NCBI GenBank assembly: GCA_035280245.1
Contig: DATEGF010000134.1
Span: 1 to 17,670, forward strand
Length of the DNA: 17,670 bases
From: DASZHJ01 sp035280245
Lineage (GTDB): Bacteria > Pseudomonadota > Alphaproteobacteria > ATCC43930 > CGMCC-115725
Direction of reading: 5' to 3'
A model generated the notes under the pieces. The model worked only from the letters and a program-made list of their open reading frames with translations, was not told the origin of the DNA and ran no database searches. A program made the translations under genes and the position numbers. Shown one piece after another: positions 10,504 through 17,214 of the stretch (its first letter is position 1; every line of letters starts with the position of its first letter).

Positions 10504-10825
10504 CCGCGGGTCTCACAGTAGGGTCAGGACTGCAATTTTAAACCTGACCAACGAAAATGCACCCGCGCTGACGAGGTGATCGAACGACCGCTTGTGGCAC
10601 ATCTGGATGACATAGGAACTCGTGCTCACGACAGGAAAGCTGACATGCGGCTCCGGATCGGGTGCTGGTGCAGGTTACCGGACTCGTTCCCGCAGGTGTC
10701 GTAGCTGGCCCACAGGGTGGTTTCCCCGCCATGTGTGTATGCCCGCCGATCCCGTGACGCGGAGCTTACCAGCCCACTCTCATCGCGAGCGGCTTTTTTT
10801 ATGGCTTCGGGCAGTGATGGGCCGG
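10504..10825. other. Gene-poor gap, possible decayed intergenic repeat
   Basis: A 322-base stretch without a convincing gene between the ligase start and the cyclase stop. It contains the dyad at 10522-10549. The minus strand from about 10630 down to 10560, read in one frame, gives MSSRCATSGRSITSSAR and in another CHKRSFDHLVSAG. These strings resemble, from memory, an intergenic repeat often mis-annotated as hypothetical proteins in Bradyrhizobium and relatives. Frames in the remainder are short and unrecognised. A run of seven T (10794-10800) has no convincing stem before it. Confidence 0.3.
10522..10549. promoter_or_regulatory. Candidate operator dyad upstream of the ligase gene
   Basis: GGTCAGG (10522-10528) and CCTGACC (10543-10549) are perfect inverted repeats separated by 14 AT-rich bases. 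The half-site centres are 21 bases apart, two turns of the helix, as expected for a dimeric repressor. The dyad lies 19-46 bases upstream of the ligase ATG and spans an AT-rich TTTAAAATT that could hold a -10 element; no matching -35 was found. It could instead be part of a mobile-repeat end. Confidence 0.4.
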
Positions 10826-12058
10826 TCAACCGCCTTCGCGCGGCTCGAGCGTGAAGAGCTCCTGCGGCTTCTGGACGCCCCGGAGCGCGTAGCGGCCGAC
10901 GGAGACGAGCTCGTTGCGCGCCGCGCCCGACCGCTCGGCGAAGGCGGCGGATACGAGGAGCGGCTGATCGACCGAGCGGCAAAGCGCGGCGATGCGGCTG
11001 ACCTCGTTCACGGCGAGGCCGACAACCGTGAAGTCGAGGCGACCGATGCTGCCGATATTGCCGTAGAACACCTCGCCGACGTGGAGCCCGAGGTAGAAAT
11101 CAGTGACGCGGAGTCCTTCCGCCGCGCGCTTTGCGCTGAGCGCGGCGACGCGTTGCCGCGCTTCCTTGGCCGCGTCAAGGGCGGCACCGCACCGCGCCGC
11201 AGAGCCGCCCTGAGTGAATACCGCGAGGATCCCGTCACCCAGAAGCTTGAGGACGTCGCCGCCAGCGCCATCGATTGAGGTGATGATCGCGTCGGCATAG
11301 TCGTTGAGAAACGGGATGAGCTGTTCGGCTGGCGCTGCCTCGGCGATGCGCGTGAAGTCGCGGAGGTCGCTGAACCAGAGCGCGGCCTCGATCCGGTCGG
11401 CGACGCCACGCCGGATGCGACCCGAGAGTACGCGCCGCCCGGCATCGCGGCCGAGGTAGGTCTCGGCCAGCGTCTCCGAGATGCGCATCACGGCGTTGCT
11501 CTTCATCGCGAGTCCGAGTCCCGGCACGAGAAAGCCGAGTGCCTCGAGGTCGGCGTCTGTGAAGCCGCCCGCGTGATCGCTCGCGAATGACGAGAAGGTG
11601 CAGTCCATCTCGCCGACCGAGCCCTTCTCGCCGAAGCGGTCGACGAAGGCGACATAATCGGTGATGCCCTGCTCCCGGCATTCGTCGATGAAGGGAAACT
11701 CGCCGCGCGGCGTCTCGGCGGGCTTCAGTCGCAGGAGCCTCTCGCCGGTCTGGAGCAGGCGGTAGAATGGGCTGCTGGTCCAGAGGTCGCGGGTGTTCAC
11801 GCGATCGGAGGGGACAAAATCGGAGCTGATTTGCTCCTCCGCGTCGCGACGCCAGTAGAAGATCCGAGCTTCGAGCTCGGGATGGAGGGTGTCGAGGCCG
11901 AAGGTCGCGCGGGCGAGGGGAATCCCTGCGGCGACCGCGCGCTCGCAAAAGCCGCCGAGGAGCTCGCCTTCGGCCAGCCCCCTAAGCCCGGCCTCCGTCG
12001 TCCACGCGGCGATCGCGAGAAGCCGATCCGAGCTGGAAGTCTGTGCGAGTGTTGTCAT
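10826..12058 (-). CDS. Class III adenylate cyclase
   Basis: A 410-residue predicted soluble adenylate cyclase making cAMP from ATP. The C-terminal half is the catalytic domain with every key residue visible: metal-binding Asp231 (FSDLRDFT) and Asp275 (LLGDGILAVF), adenine-contacting Lys271 and Asp342 (RLDFTVVG), and transition-state Asn351 and Arg355 (VNEVSRI). Lys/Asp at the base-binding positions favours ATP over GTP. Residues 1-200 form an uncharacterised N-terminal region, without membrane segments, that may be sensory; such regions are common in alphaproteobacterial cyclases. The frame is open to 12151, but the ATG at 12056-12058 is preferred: it has a GGA ribosome site about six bases upstream, and the preceding 31 residues look like non-coding read-through. 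It is divergent from the DSD1-family gene. Confidence 0.88.
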   Translation of the reverse strand: MTTLAQTSSSDRLLAIAAWTTEAGLRGLAEGELLGGFCERAVAAGIPLARATFGLDTLHPELEARIFYWRRDAEEQISSDFVPSDRVNTRDLWTSSPFYRLLQTGERLLRLKPAETPRGEFPFIDECREQGITDYVAFVDRFGEKGSVGEMDCTFSSFASDHAGGFTDADLEALGFLVPGLGLAMKSNAVMRISETLAETYLGRDAGRRVLSGRIRRGVADRIEAALWFSDLRDFTRIAEAAPAEQLIPFLNDYADAIITSIDGAGGDVLKLLGDGILAVFTQGGSAARCGAALDAAKEARQRVAALSAKRAAEGLRVTDFYLGLHVGEVFYGNIGSIGRLDFTVVGLAVNEVSRIAALCRSVDQPLLVSAAFAERSGAARNELVSVGRYALRGVQKPQELFTLEPREGG

Positions 12059-12173
12059 GCTTTTCCATCGCGACCGCGCCGGCCGGTGCCGGGGTGGCGC
12101 GAGCTTCGATATTGCCACCCCGCCCGCGTGCAATTCCATAGCGGACTCCACTTGCCTCGCGGCGGGCGCCTGT

Positions 12174-12192
12174 CTATGGCTTCATGCCATAG
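12174..12192 (+). promoter_or_regulatory. Hairpin abutting the ribosome-binding site of the DSD1-family gene
   Basis: CTATGGC (12174-12180), loop TTCAT, then GCCATAG (12186-12192) form a perfect seven-base stem. The last two bases are shared with the Shine-Dalgarno AGGGAG (12191-12196) of the gene starting at 12205. A further CCATAG half-site is at 12136-12141. It could be a repressor operator or an RNA hairpin that modulates translation. It lies in the 146-base divergent region shared with the cyclase; no clear -35/-10 pair was read. Confidence 0.4.
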
Positions 12193-12204
12193 GGAGCGAA
12201 AGAA

Positions 12205-13347
12205 ATGGGTACTCTTGGTCCGAATGAGGCGCTGATCGGCATTCAGGGCTCGCGCGCTCGGCTCGACACGCCGGCGCTGGTCCTTGAGCTCGACCTGTTG
12301 GAGCGTAACATCGCGACCATGGCGTCGCATGCGCGCGCCGTGGGGGTGTCGCTCCGGCCGCACGCCAAGACGCACAAGTCCGTGCGCATCGCGGAGCTAC
12401 AGGTGACTGCGGGCGCGCTCGGCGTCTGCTGCGCCACCATGGGCGAGGCCGAGATCATGGTGCGCGCCCGCATTCCCGGCGTGCACATCACCTCGCCGCA
12501 GGTGACACCCTCGAAGATCGCCCGGCTCATCGCGCTCAATGCCGAGAACCACCGCGGCTTCTCGGTCGCGGTGGACAATCCCCGGAACCTCGCGGAGATC
12601 GAATCGGCGGCGCGCGCCGCCGGAAAGCCGCTCGACGTGATCGTCGATTTCTTTGCCAATCACGGCCGCACCGGCGCCGCGACCGAGGCGGATGCCGTGG
12701 CACTCGCCCAAGCGGTGGCGCAGTCCGGCATCCTGCGTTTCCGCGGCATCCAGTCCTATATGGGGAACGTGCAGCACGTGGCCGTGCGCGCCGACCGGCG
12801 ACAGCGCACGCTCGAGATGCTGAGGCGCGTCGCCGCCATCGTGCAGCAGCTCGAATCCCTCGGCATCAAGGTGCCGGTGGTCACCGGCGCCGGGACGGGC
12901 ACTTTCGATCTCGATCCCGAGGCGCGTGTCTTCACGGAGCTGCAGGTCGGCTCCTACGTCTTCATGGACGTCGACTACAACCGCGCCCTCAAGGAGGACC
13001 GCAACGAGCTGCCCTTCGAGACCTCGCTCTTCGTGCAGACTGCGGTGGTCAGCACGAATGCACCGGAGTGGGTCACCTGCGATGCCGGGCTCAAGTCCTT
13101 CGCGACCGAGGGTCCGAAACCCGAGATTGCCCGTGGAGCCCCCGAGGGCGCGACCTACACCTGGTTCGGCGACGAGCACGGCAAGCTGATCCTGCCGCCG
13201 GGCGCCCCCCGGCCGGAGATTGGCCACAAGATCGAGTGCGTGACGCCGCACGACGATCCGACCGTCAATCTGCACGAATTCTATCACGTGGTACGCGGCG
13301 ACACGCTGGTCGACATCTGGCCGGTGGACGCCCGCGGCAAGCGCTAG
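12205..13347 (+). CDS. DSD1-family PLP enzyme (D-threonine aldolase / D-serine dehydratase-like)
   Basis: A 380-residue fold-type III PLP enzyme of the DSD1/D-threonine aldolase group. It opens with the family pattern LDTPALVLELDLLERNI, followed by LRPHAKTHKS, where Lys55 should form the Schiff base with PLP. The C-terminal metal-site region reads CVTPHDDPTVNLHEFYHVV, with the His and Asp that bind zinc or manganese in this family. Members cleave or dehydrate D-3-hydroxy amino acids such as D-threonine, D-serine or 3-hydroxy-D-aspartate; sequence alone does not choose among them. The start has AGGGAG eight bases upstream. The next gene starts eight bases after its stop, so they are probably cotranscribed. 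The neighbouring LysE exporter and Liv importer fit an amino-acid theme. Confidence 0.88.
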   Translation: MGTLGPNEALIGIQGSRARLDTPALVLELDLLERNIATMASHARAVGVSLRPHAKTHKSVRIAELQVTAGALGVCCATMGEAEIMVRARIPGVHITSPQVTPSKIARLIALNAENHRGFSVAVDNPRNLAEIESAARAAGKPLDVIVDFFANHGRTGAATEADAVALAQAVAQSGILRFRGIQSYMGNVQHVAVRADRRQRTLEMLRRVAAIVQQLESLGIKVPVVTGAGTGTFDLDPEARVFTELQVGSYVFMDVDYNRALKEDRNELPFETSLFVQTAVVSTNAPEWVTCDAGLKSFATEGPKPEIARGAPEGATYTWFGDEHGKLILPPGAPRPEIGHKIECVTPHDDPTVNLHEFYHVVRGDTLVDIWPVDARGKR

Positions 13348-13355
13348 GCGCGGGC

Positions 13356-13988
13356 GTGCCCGAGTTCGACGCCGAGTTCCGAAAGCACCTCGTCGAGCTC
13401 CTGACCTGGCGGCGTGACGTCCGGCGGTTCCGGAGTGATGCCCTGCCCGAGGGCCTGATGGAGCATCTCCTGGAGGTCGCCACGCTCGCGCCCTCGGTGG
13501 GCTTGAGCCAGCCGTGGCGCTTCGTGCTGGTGGAGGACGCGCGCCGGCGCGCGGAGGTGCGCCAGAATTTCGAGCGCGCCAACGCCGAGGCGCTCGCGGC
13601 TTACGAAGGCTCGGAGGCGGCGGCCTACGCCCGGCTCAAGCTTGCGGGCCTCGACGAGGCGCCGGTACATCTCGCGGTCTTCGCCGACGCCGGCACCGAG
13701 CAGGGTCACGGCCTCGGCCGGCGCACGATGCCCGAGATGATCGAGTACTCCGCGGTGACCGCGATCCACACGCTCTGGCTCGCCGCCCGTGCCCATGGCG
13801 TGGGGCTCGGGTGGGTGTCGATCCTCGACCCCGCTGCAGTCGCCCGCAGTCTCGAGGTGCCGGATGCGTGGTCACTCGTCGGCTATCTCTGTCTCGGATA
13901 TCCGCTCGAAGCCGACGATACGCCCGCGCTCGAGCGCGCGGGCTGGGAGCGCCGGCGAGCGCTCGGCGATTTCCTGCTGCGGCGCTAG
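13356..13988 (+). CDS. bluB: 5,6-dimethylbenzimidazole synthase (BluB-type nitroreductase-fold protein)
   Basis: A 210-residue flavin enzyme resembling BluB, which uses O2 to break reduced FMN into 5,6-dimethylbenzimidazole, the lower ligand of vitamin B12. Evidence: WRRDVRRF (residues 18-25), whose Asp21 matches the catalytic Asp of Sinorhizobium BluB; LAPSVGLSQPWRFV (45-58); EAPVHLAVF; GHGLGRRTMPEM (117-128); and GWVSILDP (152-159), with Ser155 matching the second key BluB residue. The frame is open well upstream inside the previous gene. GTG 13356 is chosen because BluB homology starts there, eight bases after the preceding stop, although the ribosome site is weak. It sits outside any visible cobalamin cluster and no cobalamin riboswitch was seen. 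A generic nitroreductase is the alternative but fits the motifs less well. Confidence 0.85.
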   Translation: MPEFDAEFRKHLVELLTWRRDVRRFRSDALPEGLMEHLLEVATLAPSVGLSQPWRFVLVEDARRRAEVRQNFERANAEALAAYEGSEAAAYARLKLAGLDEAPVHLAVFADAGTEQGHGLGRRTMPEMIEYSAVTAIHTLWLAARAHGVGLGWVSILDPAAVARSLEVPDAWSLVGYLCLGYPLEADDTPALERAGWERRRALGDFLLRR

Positions 13989-14084
13989 ACGACCGGGCAC
14001 GGAGGCAGTGACCGGCGAAGGTGTTGACAGGCGCGCGCGGCTTGGGGCTCGCTTGCATGCTCAATCGAGGAGAATGGCGTCACC

Positions 14085-14756
14085 ATGGAAATCGTGATTC
14101 CCAGCATCGTGATCGTGATCCCGGGTGCCGCCCATATCGGGCTCTTCGTCGGCGCGGCGCTCGTCCTGTTATTGATACCGGGCCCCGCCGTTCTCTACAT
14201 CGTCACGCGGTCGGCCGAGCAAGGACGGATGGCGGGGTTTGTCTCCGACCTCGGCATCCACACGGCGACACTGATCCATGTTCTGGCGGCCGCCGTCGGG
14301 CTCTCCGCGCTGATCGCGTCGTCGGCGCTCGCCTTTAGCGTGGTCAAGTATGCAGGCGCCGCCTACTTGATCTGGCTCGGGCTCAAGAAGATCTTCGGTC
14401 GCGACGACAAGAGCGAGCCCGAAGCGAAGCTCCAGCGCTATTCGCATGGTCGGCTGTTCCGCGACGGTTTCGTGGTCAATCTGCTGAACCCGAAGACGGC
14501 GCTCTTCTTTTTCGCCTTCCTGCCGCAATTCGCGGACGTGGGCCGCGGGCATATCGCGACGCAAATCGCGTTCCTGGGCCTCCTTTTCGGCGTCCTGGGC
14601 CTGATCACCGACGGCTGCTACGCGCTCCTCGCCAGCGCCGTGGGCGCCTATCTCAAGCGCGGCGTCCTCTATCGTCGCGTCGAGCGCTACGTGAGTGGTG
14701 TCCTCCTGATCGGGCTCGGCCTCACCGCCGCGGTCGCGGGCGACCAGCGGAAATAG
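14085..14756 (+). CDS. LysE/RhtB-family amino-acid exporter
   Basis: A 223-residue membrane protein of the LysE/RhtB translocator family, with about six hydrophobic segments. Family signatures are the N-terminal IPGPAVLYIVTRSAEQGRMA (about residues 31-50) followed by LGIHTAT, and the central NLLNPKTALFFFAFLPQF. Such proteins export amino acids or derivatives such as homoserine, threonine or lysine; the substrate is not readable here. A GAGGAGA lies 11 bases before the ATG. An ATG at 14074 is out of frame and closes after seven codons. The gene is 96 bases after bluB and convergent with the DUF4010 gene, whose stop is only four bases away. Confidence 0.9.
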   Translation: MEIVIPSIVIVIPGAAHIGLFVGAALVLLLIPGPAVLYIVTRSAEQGRMAGFVSDLGIHTATLIHVLAAAVGLSALIASSALAFSVVKYAGAAYLIWLGLKKIFGRDDKSEPEAKLQRYSHGRLFRDGFVVNLLNPKTALFFFAFLPQFADVGRGHIATQIAFLGLLFGVLGLITDGCYALLASAVGAYLKRGVLYRRVERYVSGVLLIGLGLTAAVAGDQRK

Positions 14757-14760
14757 CTGC

Positions 14761-16047
14761 TCAGCCGCGTCCGACCAGGAACGACGCGATCAGCGTAAGG
14801 GCCGCAAGGGCAGCGAGGGCCATGACCGCCGGCAGACTCGTGCGCCAGCCCGCGAACACCGCGGCGTAAGTCGCCTTGAGCAGATTGTTGGATGCGGTCG
14901 CGACCAGGATCGCCGCCGCGGCGATCGTCAGAGAGAGGTCGGCCACGCCACCTTGGGCGAGGTTGAGGACGAAGGGGTCGATATCGGCGATGCCCACCAC
15001 GGCCGCAAGCGCGAGGATGCCGTCGCGGCCGAATTCCGCCCCGACCCACGTCGAGACCAGCGAGATGATGATGAACAAGCCCGTGAAGATGGCGGCGGTG
15101 CCGAGCTCGAGCGGGTTGCGCTGCACCGAGGCCGGCGCGGTGGCGGCCGCTGATCTGCCACTGCGCATGGCCGATCGGTATTGCGCTGCGCCCAAAATCA
15201 AGCCCGCGACGCCCAAGCCGGCCAGCGCCGGCCCCAGCACCTTCGCGAGCGGGAGATTGAACACCGCGATGATGACGAGGATGCGCAGGTACATGACGGC
15301 GGTCGCGAGCGCGATGCCGGCGCGCGCCTGAGGTGCCAGTGCGGGGTCGCTCTTGGCGCGGCGCGCCAGTACGACCGTGGTCGCGGTCGAGGAGTAGAGT
15401 CCGCCCAGCAGCGCCATCCAGATGTCGCCCGCAGCGGGCGCCAGCACGCGCTGCACCAGGTAGCTCGCATAGGAGACACTGCAGACCGCGAGCAGCGCGA
15501 GCCAGGCCTGCCGCGGCGTGATGTGGGTGAGCGTGGTGACCGGCTGGTCCGGCAGTAGCGGCAGGACCAGGCCGGTCAGGATCAGGAACTGGCCCGCAGT
15601 GACGATTTCCGACACCTCGACCTTGCGGGCGAGATCGTGGAGCCGCTCGCGCCCGGTCAGGAACAGCACCGAGGCGACGGTCACGCCAACCGCCATCCAG
15701 GCCGGAAACGCCAGCGCGACCGCGCCCAGCAGGTAAGCCTGCACGTTGCAGAGCGGCACCATCAGCCCGGCGTTGGGCTCGTCCTTCGCGTCGGGCGCAC
15801 CGACGCGCGCGCGATAGAAGGCGAAGAGCCACGCGCCCAGCACCAGGAGCCCCGCGGTGAACGGCAGCAGGCGCTGGGTGTCGAGCAGGTAGAGCGCGCC
15901 GCCGCCGATCGAAAGCAGCGGAAACGTCCGGATGCCGCCGGGACGCTCCTCGCCGCTCTTCCGATAGAACTCCTCGAAGGCGAGGCCGAAAAAGAAACTC
16001 AGGCCCAGCAGGAGCGCCAGGTTCGTCCAGGCCGGGACGGTCGGCAT
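14761..16047 (-). CDS. MgtC/SapB family membrane protein with DUF4010 domain
   Basis: A 428-residue polytopic membrane protein. The N-terminal part is MgtC/SapB-like: LLLGLSFFFGLAFEEFYR, then EERPGGIRTFPLLSIGG. From about residue 190 the DUF4010 half follows, with SYLVQRVLAP, GGLYSSTATTVVLARRA and GIADIDPFVLNLAQGG. Roughly a dozen hydrophobic segments are visible. The role of this combination is unknown; MgtC domains elsewhere are linked to growth in low magnesium. The frame is open to 16188, but ATG 16045-16047 is preferred because the MgtC-like helix begins there and the upstream residues overlap the RidA-like gene. The start is 31 bases after the RidA stop, so it probably belongs to the liv/rid transcript. 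No strong ribosome site was seen. Confidence 0.85.
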   Translation of the reverse strand: MPTVPAWTNLALLLGLSFFFGLAFEEFYRKSGEERPGGIRTFPLLSIGGGALYLLDTQRLLPFTAGLLVLGAWLFAFYRARVGAPDAKDEPNAGLMVPLCNVQAYLLGAVALAFPAWMAVGVTVASVLFLTGRERLHDLARKVEVSEIVTAGQFLILTGLVLPLLPDQPVTTLTHITPRQAWLALLAVCSVSYASYLVQRVLAPAAGDIWMALLGGLYSSTATTVVLARRAKSDPALAPQARAGIALATAVMYLRILVIIAVFNLPLAKVLGPALAGLGVAGLILGAAQYRSAMRSGRSAAATAPASVQRNPLELGTAAIFTGLFIIISLVSTWVGAEFGRDGILALAAVVGIADIDPFVLNLAQGGVADLSLTIAAAAILVATASNNLLKATYAAVFAGWRTSLPAVMALAALAALTLIASFLVGRG

Positions 16048-16078
16048 CGCGCCGGGCTTGTCTCGTGCGTCGTCCCCC

Positions 16079-16459
16079 TCAGGCCTTGGCCGCGATCGCC
16101 TCGATCTCGACACGCCAGGCGGGCTGGGCGAGCCGGCGCGCGACGACGAGCGTCGAGGCCGGGCGATGATCGCCGAGCTGCTGACCACGCGCCTTGCGGA
16201 AGCCCTCGATGTCCGCCTCGTCGACGAGGTAGTACGTCACCTTCACCACGTCCGCGAGGCTCATGCCGGCCGAGGCCAGGATCGCCTTCAGGTTCTCGAA
16301 GGCCTGCCGCGTCTGTGCCTCGATGCCGTCAGCGGCCTTGCCGTCGCGGCCCGCGCCGACCTGGCCCGAGATGTAGAGCCAGCGGGCATTGGGCGGCACC
16401 TCGACGCCGTGGCTGTAAGTGGGTGCCGCGTGGACGGTGGCGGGATTGTGGGTTTTCAT
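16079..16459 (-). CDS. RidA-like (Rid/YjgF family) protein lacking the usual arginine
   Basis: A 126-residue protein of the Rid/YjgF/YER057c family, a small trimer-forming fold. RidA itself hydrolyses reactive enamines and imines from PLP-enzyme reactions. Evidence: WLYISGQVGAGRDGK (residues 27-41), the central QAFENLKAILASAG, and the C-terminal VEIEAIA (117-123). The catalytic arginine of RidA (in the PARS-type motif) is replaced: the segment reads RPASTLVVARRL, with Ser102 at that position. This one may therefore belong to Rid subgroups that lack imine deaminase activity. A GGAGG lies seven bases before the ATG. The ATG overlaps the livF stop by four bases (ATGA), placing it firmly in the liv operon. 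Confidence 0.88.
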   Translation of the reverse strand: MKTHNPATVHAAPTYSHGVEVPPNARWLYISGQVGAGRDGKAADGIEAQTRQAFENLKAILASAGMSLADVVKVTYYLVDEADIEGFRKARGQQLGDHRPASTLVVARRLAQPAWRVEIEAIAAKA

Positions 16460-17214
16460 TCTAGGGCCTCCGGCTCAGAGTTTGGACTTCCCGAGGATAG
16501 CGCAATGTCGGCGCCGAGGAATGCCCGTTCCAGGAGCGGGCTCCCGCGCAGCTCGGTCGCCGGCCCTTCGGCGACGACCCGGCCCTGCGCGAGCGCGTAG
16601 ATGCGGTGCGCGACGTCGAGCGCGCGGGCGACACTCTGCTCGGCCAGCAGCACGCCCATGCCCTCCGCGGCGAGTACCCGCGTCCGCTCCATTAGTTGGT
16701 CGACTAACATTGGTGCCAATCCCAGCGACGGCTCATCCAGCAGCAGGACCTTGGGCGAGCCCATGAAAGCGCGGCCGATCGCGAGCATCTGCTGTTGGCC
16801 GCCCGAGAGCTGCCAGGCGGGCGTGGTGAGCCGCGGCGCCAAATCTGGAAACACCTCGAGGACCTCCCCCAGGCGCTCCTTGGCGCGCCGCCCGCCCACG
16901 CGCGAGCCCACCAGCAGGGTGTCGCGTACGGACATGCCGGGGAACAACCGCCGGCCCTCGGGCACGTAGCCGAGTCCGCGACGAGCTCGGCTTGCCGGCG
17001 AGCGCCCTTGGATCGCAGCGCCATCGAGCCGGATCTCGCCGGCGCTCGGGACCAGGCCCATGATCGCCTTGAGCACGGTGGATTTGCCGGCGCCGTTAGC
17101 GCCCAGAAGTGCCACGATCTCACCTGCCTGCACGGTCAGGAAGATGTCGTCGAGCGCCGCGGCACCACGCGCGGCGACCCCGAGACCGTAGAGGGCGAGC
17201 AGCGCTCCCGTCAT
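16456..17214 (-). CDS. livF: Branched-chain amino acid type ABC transporter ATPase, LivF-like
   Basis: A 252-residue ATPase of the Liv (HAAT) transporter family. Motifs: Walker A GANGAGKST (residues 38-46), YVPEGRRLFPGMSVRDTL (characteristic of LivF), signature LSGGQ (136-140), Walker B VLLLDE (156-161), and LLAEQS, in which Gln193 replaces the switch histidine as is usual in LivF. The frame continues far upstream, but ATG 17212-17214 is the true start: the LivF homology begins there and it overlaps the livG stop as ATGA. A C-terminal tail of about 15 residues follows the normal end. It would work with LivG and with permeases and a binding protein presumably outside the window. The substrate may be another amino acid, amide or urea. 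Confidence 0.92.
   Translation of the reverse strand: MTGALLALYGLGVAARGAAALDDIFLTVQAGEIVALLGANGAGKSTVLKAIMGLVPSAGEIRLDGAAIQGRSPASRARRGLGYVPEGRRLFPGMSVRDTLLVGSRVGGRRAKERLGEVLEVFPDLAPRLTTPAWQLSGGQQQMLAIGRAFMGSPKVLLLDEPSLGLAPMLVDQLMERTRVLAAEGMGVLLAEQSVARALDVAHRIYALAQGRVVAEGPATELRGSPLLERAFLGADIALSSGSPNSEPEALE

Noticed and set aside
10620..10770. Possible transposase or group II intron remnant in the gap
   Set aside because: Frames are short, no catalytic motif is visible, and an attempted match to intron domain V failed.
10780..10801. Run of seven T as an intrinsic terminator
   Set aside because: No stable stem precedes it and no plus-strand gene ends there; on the minus strand it is an A-run.
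12059..12151. Upstream extension of the cyclase frame by 31 codons
   Set aside because: The residues are Arg/Pro-rich and would consume most of the divergent promoter region; ATG 12056-12058 has a better ribosome site.
14024..14052. Perfect TTGACA upstream of the LysE gene as a sigma-70 promoter
   Set aside because: The -35 match at 14024-14029 is exact, but bases at 17-19 spacing (GCTCGC and neighbours) do not resemble a -10 element.
14074..14097. Seven-codon upstream ORF overlapping the LysE start
   Set aside because: Its ATG is only one base from the Shine-Dalgarno, too close for efficient initiation.
14687..15832. 381-residue minus-strand frame
   Set aside because: It overlaps the DUF4010 gene in another frame on the same strand; that gene has clear membrane segments and family motifs, while this frame is Arg/Gly/Ala-rich read-through.
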